The position numbers were made by a program, and so were the translations under genes. Below the pieces are notes generated by a model. That model made no database searches, had not been told where the DNA came from, and saw only the letters and a program-made list of their open reading frames with translations. This document shows, in pieces, positions 46,501 through 58,500 of a DNA stretch of 64,000 bases (within the stretch, counting starts at the first letter, position 1; each line of letters opens with the position of its first letter). The DNA comes from Halichondria panicea (Eukaryota > Porifera > Demospongiae > Suberitida > Halichondriidae): the NCBI RefSeq assembly GCF_963675165.1, contig NC_087382.1, positions 5,247,963-5,311,962 on the forward strand, written 5' to 3'.

Positions 46501-49500
46501 TTAGTCGATATTGTGCACAATTTCCTTAGGATTTAGCATTCAGACAATAATTATGATTGTACTGTACTCTATCTATTATGGATCAAAACCATGAGCTGGT
46601 TTTTTGCTAGCTTACTTTTGGGCTTGTTCAATGTTATAAAGAAACTTGCCTTTCGTACAGTCGTATTGGTCATAGAGAGCTCTAATTACATGTACACATG
46701 TATACCACACCCCCACCCACACACTACAGCTTCAGGGAGATAGTGGGTAAGAAAGTGGTGAGGGCGCTCAAGCTCAAGGACGACGGGATCAGTCACGCTT
46801 GTGTGGACTTCCTGTGTGCACTCATGCAACCCATGCACGACAACTTTGACATTCGTCAGGAACAAATGAACAAACGTTCCCTCCTCTCTTCAACCGGCTT
46901 CTTGGAGCTGCTGCTGGAACCTCTCAAACTCCACGTGGTATGTTGTGGTATCTACATACTGATAGCATGGAGGATACTTACATGTAGCTGCGTGCACATA
47001 CATTTGTACATGTAGCTGCTTTTCTGAGAATATTAATTGGTGCATGTACACTATGATAGCTGGAGAAAGTAAAAGTGTGTTTCACCAATCTCTCCACTCA
47101 CAGACTGGTTGTCACTATTGAAGCATTACATCATGCATGGCTTGTACCTATGTAACTGTACTGTCTATATTCCAGACAATAGCTCTAGTCGATAATCGAT
47201 CATCGTTGATGTTTGTTGTGTGTTATTATACACGTAGAGACTGGGAACTGGAGCTCTGATCATCAGCGCTGTACTGGACTTCTTCACATTTGCCATCTGT
47301 CCTCCATACAGGTACAGTATATACAGTGTGCATGTGCATGCAGTAAAAGAGAGTACATAGATTGCATATAATAAAAAATGGCAATGTGTGCAGTAGTAAT
47401 TGAAGTGAAAAGTAAAAGTATACCTAATTTGTACATTTAGTACGTACTACACACTAGAGTAAGATCTGTTGATCAAATTTAACTTGTCTGCATAGCGTAC
47501 GTACACATGTACACAAGTACACATGTATATCTGGTTTCAATGTTTGCGAATGACAATTTACAAGCCCTATTGCGTTTCTAACTACTGCAAATTGCCTGCA
47601 CATGCTCACTTTCTATTGCGATCTATGTGAAAGCTCGCAATTCACAATCAAAAGTTTACGGTCTACATGTTTTGTGCAGTGAGACAACGGATGGAGACAA
47701 ATTTGACCTCGTGTTGGAGTTGATCGCTGGGATGGGACGCGTCATCTTCAAGTTGTTCCAGCACCCGTCACTTGCCATTGTGAAGGCTGCAGGTCTCATC
47801 ATGAAGTCCATCATTGAGGTGAGGGGGTGGCTGTGTTGAGTGGGTAAAGAGTGTTAACTGAAGAAGTGAATTATTGGTGTACTTCTGATTTTACCGAGCA
47901 CTGAAATGATGTCTGTACTTTAACATGTAATAATGGAGTATGAATGAATGTATGAATCATAATTTGACAATCACCATTGAAGTACATGTACATGCATTTG
48001 TAGCTACCTAATGATGAGTTATGCTACAGTACATGTAGGTCGCAATGCATATATCACACCCACCATTACCCTCTGATAGGAAGGAGATGAGGAGACGGCC
48101 ACCAAGATGCAGGAGCTGGCTTTAGCGGAGGGTGCTCTCCCCCGCCACCTCCACACCTCCCTATTCACCTCTAGTGCCGACAACCGCCTACTCACTCATC
48201 GCCAGCTCAGCAGACATCTCGTCTCCCTGTGGATCACCGGCAACAAAACTTCCACTGAACTCATGCGAAGGATACTGGTCAGTAATATTACTCAGGGTTC
48301 TACATGTAGCTCAGGATACTGGATGGTTTGCTTAGGACACAGTCAATGATAATGCCTAAATGGTTATTTCAATGGTGCTGTACACAATTATGTTCAATGT
48401 ACTGTAGTCTTGTTTTTAACAGTAGAATAATTTGTTTTTACTGTCTAACTTTTGCGTCAGGTAAGCAAGGATTGTGGTGTCATACAAGTACCAGTATAGG
48501 TTTTTGCTATGATCTTACAAGTGCTATGTCGTAAGCATTCGCAGTAATACAGCTAGTACTCAACATGGTAGTGTACATAGTTCAGTGATCTAATACATGT
48601 GTGTGTGTGTACTGTATCTTATTGGCCTCGTCCTCGCAGCCACTGGGTCTGATGCAGTTCCTGGAGTCGGACGAGACCGTGTCAGACGATGAGATTGACC
48701 GTATGCACATCAGAGATAACCTCAAGGCTGTCACAGTGAGCTACAGCTTAGTTAGCTATTTATGTATTTATACAGGTAATAATAATATTCTCTGTGCATT
48801 AATTCAACTGCCATTTCATGTTAGTTATACATGTACACTGGCAAAGCACCATCAACAACCTACAGCTGTAACTAGTACTGAATTAGTACTTGCGGATTAT
48901 TAATTTTCGCATAAGGAAGGATTATAGTTCATTATGATCTGTTAATGGTATCATTAACTCGTGAATTTGTGCGGTTTTGTTATGAGGAGCTTTCATGAGT
49001 ACACACTTCCCATGATCACACACTACCACCCCAGACCATCTCCCGGCGTCGTATCGGTGTGTTGGAGGGTGCTCTGATCCACTGGCGGTCCAGGCTTCGC
49101 CCTAAACCACAGAAGGACCTGGCCAATCAGCGACCTGTCACACTGCGGAAGAGGCGAGAGAACGTCAAGAGTGAGGCTAACTGGAAATTATTCTACCACA
49201 AGTTTGCCTGCGACCACGCCACTTCCGCTCTCATCTGGAACTACAAGGTTAGGGGAGGGGCCTGCAATCCTGGGTTTCTGTACAATGAAGATAAAATAAT
49301 AGCTGTAATTATCCAGAACAATAATATTTGAAAGTTGTAGGATTGGAAACAAGAAAGCGGGAGAGCATAGCCTTTTTAACGTTGTGGTTCTCTCAGTGTT
49401 TCTGCAACTGAAACATTTGATGCACTCATTGCTTGTTGAGCATAATGAAACCTGTCTGTGTATTTGCAGGTCACCAAACTCTATACATGTGTTTCAACCT

Positions 49501-52500
49501 GTATTAGCAAGTCACCTAGTATTTATTACAGCCATTGTTAAATAGCCCTAGGGTTATCGCTAGAGCAGGGGTTTTTACATGTATGTGTATAGCAATCAAG
49601 ATACCAATCAAAATCATTTATACTTTAATTTGCCTCTTCTACCTGCAGACGAGAGAAGAGCTCAGGGAGGCACTCGAGAATGAGATACGATCTTTCACCG
49701 TTGATAAGGTTAGTTATATGTGACTCATATGTGATCGTTCAATGGTAATCACATGACTCAAACTGCAGGACCTGAGTGGGAAGTTAGAGATCTCCTGGAA
49801 TCACACCGAGTTCGAGGTCCGCTATGAGTGCCTCTCGGAGGAGATCAAAATAGGTACAGCTCACGTACACTTTGAATACCATAGTGCTAAAAAAGCACTG
49901 TCATGCATATGACTCGCCGAAGAATTAAACCTGCACCTGCTTGTGAAAACTGAGAGCAGTCCCATAATCTATGTGACCATCTGTTTTAGAGATTATAATT
50001 TTTTTGCATTATTTGCCCCCTCACACCTGATACACTAATTGGTTCTGACATGCATAAGCTGCCAATATGTCTATTGCAGGTAACTACTACCTCCGACTGC
50101 TACTGGACGAGGGAGGGGACACCAAGTTTGTGGACCCTCACGTGTTCTTTAATGACCTCTACCATCGGTTCCTCCTCTCACCCAAGCCAGCAATGAAGGC
50201 CATGTGTCTGCAGGCCATGGCCATTGTCTACGGACAATGCTACGAAGAGATTGGGCCATTCAACGACACTGAGTTTGTAGCGCGGAAACTGGAACAGGTG
50301 AGTGGGTGTGTATAATTGATGAAATAAGAGGTTAAACTGTATAATATAATATGACAATGAATCACATTTTGGGAGTGAATGTAGGTTTTACTATACTGGC
50401 CTTAACTCTTTAAAAACTTGGCGGATAGCTGCTCCTTATATTGCATGCAATACTTTCCTTTGGCGCCAGCTTTCGATTTTTGTCGATCGCTCATTAATTT
50501 AGCTAAAAGTTAAGTAAAATTGTGTGTGTTATATTAACATGCACGTGACTCAAATCACTTTCTCTAAACAAATGTTTGGGTAAGATTGTTAACATTCCCT
50601 GTGTGTATAGTCAGTCAGTTCATCTGAATGTAATCATACTGTTGGCTTTCAGTTACTTCCATCCCTTCATTCTCAACCTGGCTAGTCTGTTCATCATTGA
50701 ATACTTCGTACACCACATCGGACTGTACCTGTGTAGCATCATCACTCTGTGTAGTAGTAGCATAAACCGGGTTCTGCTTCATTTTAATAAGTGTCTCCAC
50801 TATCTCATAACCAGGAGTGGTACGCACACCATACAGTGGGTTAGGCTGTAGTGGTATTGCTTCATTTTCAAGGGTAGAGGCTTGTGATCTCACTTCCGAT
50901 ATTCTGGTATCTATAAGAGCGTTGTATATTCATTATGAGCCAATTTTTCATGAGTGTAGTTACATGGTACTAATTTTGGGCCAATATGCTTCATTGCAAT
51001 GATACAATGTTCACTTCATATACCTTATACCGGGTTTTGAATGCGAGAATCTGTCGATTACAAACGAAAGACTCACAAAAAAACAGTGTACGTTAGTTGA
51101 TTGGTTTACCTATAACGACGTTGTTGTCCTTGTTACCTCTTCTTTTGGTACGAACAGTGAGTGCAATGACCACAATAGTAACCAAGACGACAATCAACAA
51201 AGCTCCAACCACTCCCCCAACAATGCCACGGACTAGATCCGAGCTTACATCAAAGTCAGTATCTATGCATGGGACACAAATTGACACAAATTAAATTTCA
51301 AATTTGGTTATATACATGTATCACTCACCAGGCTCACAATTGGTGCCTGAGAATCCTGACAGACATGTAGTGCACCTGGTTGATATTTTTCGGCCCAGGA
51401 GACACACTGTACACCCACTGAGTCTATCGTAACCAGGGAGACAAGATGAGCATGTGGTGTTTAGATCGTAGTTAGCCACACACTCAGTGCAATTTGGATT
51501 AAAATTATCCAAGCAAGTTTGACAGAGTCTGGTTGGGTCCCCTCCTGGTAGAGCACACACACTGCAGTCTGTGTCAGTGAACCTGTCTGGTTGTAGGCAG
51601 ATGGAGCAGTTGGTGACTGGGTCTCTGTTGGGTAGGCAACTAGTACAGTCTGAGGTGATGTCCCAGCCTGGTAGACACTGGGTGCAGTCAGTAGAGGGAT
51701 CTCTGTTGGGTAGACACTGGGTGCAGTTGGTAGAGGGATCTCTGTTGGGTAGGCACTGGGTGCAGTTGGTAGAGGGATCTCTGTTGGGTAGACACTGGGT
51801 GCAGTTGGTAGAGGGATCTCTGTTGGGTAGGCACTGGGTGCAGTCGGTAGAGGGATCTCTGTTGGGTAGACACTGGGTGCAGTCGGTAGAGGGATCTCTG
51901 TTGGGTAGACACTGGGTGCAGTTGGTAGAGGGATCTCTGTTGGGTAGGCAACTAGTACAGTCCGAGATGATGTCCCAGCCTGGTAGACACTGGGTGCAGT
52001 CGGTAGAGGGATCTCTGTTGGGTAGACACTGGGTGCAGTTGGTAGAGGGATCTCTGTTGAGTAGGCAACTAGTACAGTCCGAGATGATGTCCCAGCCTGG
52101 TAGACACTGGGTGCAGTCGGTAGAGGGATCTCTGTTGGGTAGACACTGAATGCAGTCAGTAGAGGGATCTCTGTTGGGTAGACACTGGGTGCAGTTGGTA
52201 GAGGGATCTCTGTTGGGTAGGCAACTAGTACAGTCCGAGATGATGTCCCAGCCTGGTAGACACTGGGTGCAGTCGGTAGAGGGATCTCTGTTGGGTAGAC
52301 ACTGGGTGCAGTTGGTAGAGGGATCTCTGTTGAGTAGGCAACTAGTACAGTCCGAGATGATGTCCCAGCCTGGTAGACACTGGGTGCAGTCGGTAGAGGG
52401 ATCTCTGTTGGGTAGACACTGGGTGCAGTTGGTAGAAGGATCTCTGTTGGGTAGGCACTGGGTGCAGTTGGTAGAGGGATCTCTGTTGGGTAGGCACTGG

Positions 52501-55500
52501 GTGCAGTCGGTAGAGGGATCTCTGTTGGGTAGGCACTGGGTGCAGTCGGTAGAGGGGTCTCTGTTGGGTAGGCACTGGGTGCAGTTGGTAGAGGGATCTC
52601 TGTTGGGTAGGCACTGGATGCAGTCGGTAGAGGGATCTCTGTTGGGTAGGCACTGGGTGCAGTCGGTAGAGGGGTCTCTGTTGGGTAGACACTGAATGCA
52701 GTCAGTAGAGGGATCTCTGTTGGGTAGACACTGAGTGCAGTCGGTAGAGGGATCTCTGTTGGGTAGACACTGAGTGCAGGCGGTAGAGGGATCTCTGTTG
52801 GGTAGGCACTGTGTGCAGTCGGTAGAGGGATCTCTGTTGGGTAGGCACTGTGTGCAGTTGGTAGAGGGATCTCTGTTGGGTAGGCACTGGTTGCAGTCGG
52901 TAGAGGGATCTCTGTTGGGTAGGCATTGGGTGCAGTCGGTAGAGGGATCTCTGTTGGGTAAACACTGAGTGCAGTCGGTAGAGGGATCTCTGTTGGGTAG
53001 ACACTGAGTGCAGTTTGTTTGTGAGTCATAGAATTCCAACAAACATGATGTGCAGCCATCGAGAGGACTGAATGTAGAGTCCACGCATGATTCACAGTTA
53101 TCGGTTGTGTCATATTTGGTGTTAGTACAGGATGTACAGTTGGTGTTTGGGTCAAATGCATCTAATAAGCATGTAGAACATCCTGTAGCAATATTCAGGT
53201 TGTAGAGGCAGTCGTTACAGGCTACAAGAGATGAAGGGTCAAGCCGGTTGTCAATACACGTTATAGTACCATCAGCTTGACATATCGCCACTCGTGGATT
53301 GTTATAAAGTGTGGTCGAACAGCCATGCCCACAGAAACCAGGAGAGCACTCTACTCTGAAACTCATGGTCATGTGAGATATGTTGTGGAATCCAGTGAAC
53401 GTCATCTCCTCTGTGAAGTCTGCTCCAAGTTGGAGGTTATCCAGGTTAATCAACATACTGTCTATTATGTTCGGGAGTCCACTGTCCACGGCTTCTATGA
53501 AGAACTGTATTCTTCCCTACAATAATGTACAGTGCATCCAGCTTAGAGAGTAGATTACCACAAATTTGTGAGTAGCTGTACTTAAATGTAAATATCTTTC
53601 GATTGGAATATTTCTAAGAAATGATGTTAATACCAATGTGTAGGTGAATGACCAAACTACAACATACTCAAAAATGTTTCCATGGAAACATAAGATGGTG
53701 GGTTTGTGGTGATTAATAGAACAACAGCAAATTGTTATAGTGAGTACCCCCCTAGCTTGCATGTGGACTTACTGGCACAAACTCTAATCGGTTAGAGTAA
53801 TAAAACAGTAACCTTGTACAGCTAAGGTCCTAGACTTCATCACATAGTTGTTCAATGGTTTAGGTATCCTGACCATCTCTTTATGGGTCTTACATATGTT
53901 CACAGTGTCTATAATTCATGATTTACTGGTTTTCAGGTACACTTTTGGTTAGAGTAATAACTTTTAAAAAATTAATAGTTTAGCTTTCAAATTTCTGTAG
54001 TAAGTTTACAGATAAATGGGCTACATTTTGATACCAAGAATATCCTATATGCTTATTCCATTGCTGAGATAACACTGAAAAGCTACATAATTTACTATTT
54101 TCTACTGTTTTGATGACATCAAAACCACAAAAACCAATGACACTTTAAGGTTACGATGCAGTGTTCGCCCATGCAGTAATTATCAATAGTAAATCAAGCT
54201 TGTCTTGACTGTATACACTAGTCGTCATTTTATATGCTATATATTGCATGCTCTCTGCCAGTAAGGCAATTATCTATTTAAAGGAGGAAAGGGGCAGGGC
54301 GGCTCGAAACAATTTCTTCGAAACAATGAACAGTCATCGAGTTAGCTCGTATAGAAGTAGAAAAATATGGAAAAATAGCTGACTAGCTAGTAAACTATGG
54401 CATTTTTCTTCAGTTTGTAGATAGATAGGAGCAAGAACTCTTCGAGCCACCCTCAGGAATATCATAAACTGCTAGTAGGTCACTGTTTAGTTCTTGTTAG
54501 AGTCTTTCTTTGTCTAATATTTGACGACTAAAATCGGCAGTGACCACACGATCTTTGTGGTAAATTTTTGCCTTCTAGTTAGCGTACTGATAGCTAGCAA
54601 GCGCTGTAATAGTTACTTATGAGTAGTGCAACAGTATAGACACATAAAATAATAGAAACAATATCTTCCTTTCTCACAAAAACAAAAAATAAAAACTCAT
54701 GAATAATTCATGAGCAAACACGTCATCAAAAAGGTAGAATATGTAGGTTTTCAGTGTTATCTCAACAATGGAATAAGAGTAGAGGATGTTCTTGGTATCA
54801 AAATTTAGCCCATTTATTTGTAAACTTACCAGAGAAGTTTTAAAGCTAAGCTATAAAATTTTCAGAAGATATTACTCTAACCAAAAGTGTACCTAAAAAC
54901 CAGTAAATCATGAATTATAAACACTCTGAACATAATTATGCAAGACCCATAAAGGGATGGTCAGGATACTTAAACCATTGAACAATTATTTGATGAAGTC
55001 TAGGACCTTAGCTGTACAAGATTACTGTTTTATTATATATATATACTCTAACCGATTACCTACTATAACAATTTGTTGTTGTTCTATTAATCACCACAAA
55101 CTCACCATCTTATGTTTCCATGGAAACTTTTTGAGTATGATGTAGCTTATTCATTCACCTACACATTGGTATTAACACCATTTCTTAGAAATGTTTCAAT
55201 CGAAAGATATTTACATTTAAGTACAGCTACTCACAAATTTGTGGTAATCTACTCTCTAAGCTGGATGCACTGTACATGCGTGGATAGTGGGTAAGCAGTA
55301 CCATTTTAAAAACTTACGGTCCATATGGATATACCCCTTGTAACTGTTAGAGGATTAGCATATACCCCGAGGAGACCCATTGGACCTTGACCAAATGTTG
55401 TACTAATTTCACTGAGTGGGCAAGTATTGGGGGACACTTGACAATCAGTGAAGTCGTAATTTGAGTTAGGTCTAGTATTCAATGATGCACCGAATGGTCT

Positions 55501-58500
55501 GATAGTCCAACGGAACCTGGTGTCACATCTCTCCTCTCCTGTGTTGTTACAGTTGCTAGATTTGTAAGGAAGGTCATCACAGCACACTGGTACAGTTCCT
55601 TCAGGGTTACTTGTATTGAGTGGTCTATCACATTCTGCACACAGTCCAGTTGGGTTGGTATAGTTGACTAGGTTTACACTCAGCATGTACTCACATCTTA
55701 TCTGTATCTGTACACATTTTAATTTTAATGGCTTTCATTCTTTCACATTGGAAAACTCACTGTGAGGATGCTTGCACAAATTAAGACTGCCAGACTTTTC
55801 TGTTTGTTCTCCATTCTGAATTTCTTGTTTAAAATCTGCGTGCTAGTTTAGTTTACATGACATGTATGTGTGTGTTCTCTCTATAGCTGTGATTTCAGTA
55901 TCCCACTTAGCAGTGTGTTTATTCTATAAGTGAGGGTGTGTTAATTGGTTGTGTAAATTTTCATTGTGGGATATTTACTCTATACGTTCACAATGGTGGC
56001 TACAAAATAAGATTACAAAGACCTGCGTATGCTAGTATTTATATGACATCATGATCATTGCCAGATTGCAAAAGTTACATGTAGATATACAATATAGCAA
56101 CAGTTAAATTTTCTGCTCATTTAGCTCATTCGCATGCAAATATACCTTAAGGTTACTATGTAGTAATTTTAGCATTTTCAGGTTTTCTCTGTGTTTATAG
56201 GGTTCCTAATTTTGGCCGATTTGCAGTAAATTCAATATTTGTATGTAGTTCTTGCTAAAAATTTACGATCTTTCATAATAATTATAGCTAAATCTAAGCT
56301 TGCGATCAGCATCTCCATGTCCTATAGAAAATCCAAAACATATGCGTTGGCTGCAAAAACCCTTAAACATGGATATAACTCAAATCATTGCTGTACAAAC
56401 GTTTGGTAACATTGTTAACATTCCCTATGTGTAGTCAGCAGTTCATATCTGAATGTAATCATACTGTTGACTCTCAGTTACTTCCATCCCTTCATTCTCA
56501 ACCTGGCTAGTCTGTTCATCATTGAATACTTCGTACACCACATCGGACTGTGTAGCATCACTCTGTGTAGTAGCATCATCACTCTGTGTAGTAGCATCAC
56601 TCTGTATAGTAGCATCATAAACCGGGTTCTGTTTCATTTTAATAGGTTTCTCCACTATCTCATATTCAGCAGTGTTGTCAACATTAGTACTGACACAATG
56701 CAGTGGGTTGGGCTGTAGTGGTATAGCTTCACTTTCAAGGGTTGGGGCTTGTGATCTCTCTCCTAGTGCCAATGTGACAGATTCTGTAATTGTGTATATA
56801 GTTGTTATTGTGGTAGTAAAAACTGCTTATCTAGAATTATGTGTGTTCACCTTCCTTACTGATGCATGGCATGTGTGAATTTGAAACTCAATTTTAGATA
56901 CGCGTGTATATATTGATGAGCCATGCACAAGTTAAAATGAACTTTACCTGAGACTTTACTATCGTTGTTGCCTCTTCTCCGGAGTAGAATCACCACAATC
57001 GTTGCCAGGACAACAGTAAACACAGCTCCGACCACTCCGCCAATGATACCAGGCAGACACGATGAGCATGTAGTGCTTAGATCATAGTTAGCCACACACT
57101 CAGTGGCATTAGGGTTAAAACTATCCATGCAAGTTTGACAGAGTCTTGCTGTGTCCCCTCCAGGTAGACAACTAGTGCAGTCAGAGGTGATGTCCCAGCC
57201 TGGTAGACAATGGGTGCAGTTGGTTGCTGGGTCGTAGAATTTCAATAAGCATGTCGAACAGCTTTTTGTTGTGTCCACGTTGTAGAGGCAGTCGTTAGAG
57301 GCTACTAGAGGTGAAGGGTTAAATCGTTTATCGTTACACGTTATAGTGCCATCAGCTTGGCATGTCGCCACTAGGGGATTGTTCTGAAGTGTAGTCGAAC
57401 AGCCATGCCCACAGAAACCAGGAGAGCACTCGACTCTGAAACTCATGGTCATGTGAGATATGTTGTGGAATCCAGTGAACGTCATCTCCTCTGTGAAGTT
57501 TGCTCCAAGTTGGAGGTTGTCCAGGTTAATCAACAGACTGTCTATTATGTTCGGGAGTCCACTGTCCACAGCTTCTATGAAGAACTGTATTCGGCCCTAT
57601 TCAAAGCATTTATAAATGTTAGGTGCTGTATAACAAAAACGAACTTACTACCCAAAAAAATTGTTGGTTTGAGACAAGTAGAGGATTGGGTGTTACCCCG
57701 AGGATTGCTGCTGGACCTTGACTGAAGGTTGTACTAATTTCACTGAGTGGGCAAGTGCTGGGGGACAGGGCACAATCAGTGAAGTAGTAATTTGAGTTAG
57801 GTCTAGTCTCCAATGATGTACCGAATGGTCTGATGGTCCAACGGAACCTGGTGTCACATCTCTCCTCTCCTGTGTTGTCACAGTTTCCAGATTTGTAAGG
57901 AAATTCATCACAACACACTGGTACAGTTTCTTCAGGGTTACTTGTATTGAGTGATCTATCACATTCTGCACACAGTCCAGTTGGGTTGGTATAGTCGACT
58001 AGGTTTACACTCAGCATGTATTCACATCTTATCTGCACACGTGCATATAATTTTTGTAAAGGTAGTCTACATATGCTTTGAATCTCACTGAAATGACACT
58101 TGTGCAGATGAAGACCACTAAACTTTGCAGTGTATATCTCATTTTTCTCTGTGTAGAAAGTGTCACACTCTAACTCTAGTTTTATATGCTAAAGTCTATT
58201 TGTGTTGAGTTCGACCCAGGAAGTTATGTGGTCAATTATGGCTTCATTTATGCTTTATTTGGTGGACATGTATGCCTGGGACTTCTACATGTAAATGCTA
58301 ACTTTTAGCTGGTTGGAGCTTACCAGCTCTACAGCATATAGATAGAAGCGCTTTTTAACAAGGAATCCAATGGTATATGAAACTTTGAATAATTTCAGTA
58401 AAGTATGACAAAGTTATGACAACTTTATGAAGGTCAAACTCAACACAATAGACTTTAGTCTATGCATGTGCTTGTGACTTTAGTCTATGCATGTGCTTGT

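Noticed and set aside
51461..53161. A 566-codon minus-strand ORF and 181-192-codon plus-strand ORFs over the cysteine-repeat array
   Set aside because: The 39-bp repeat is a multiple of three, so any frame without a stop in one unit stays open throughout. Only the 722-codon frame has domain content, flanking splice sites and cysteine periodicity.
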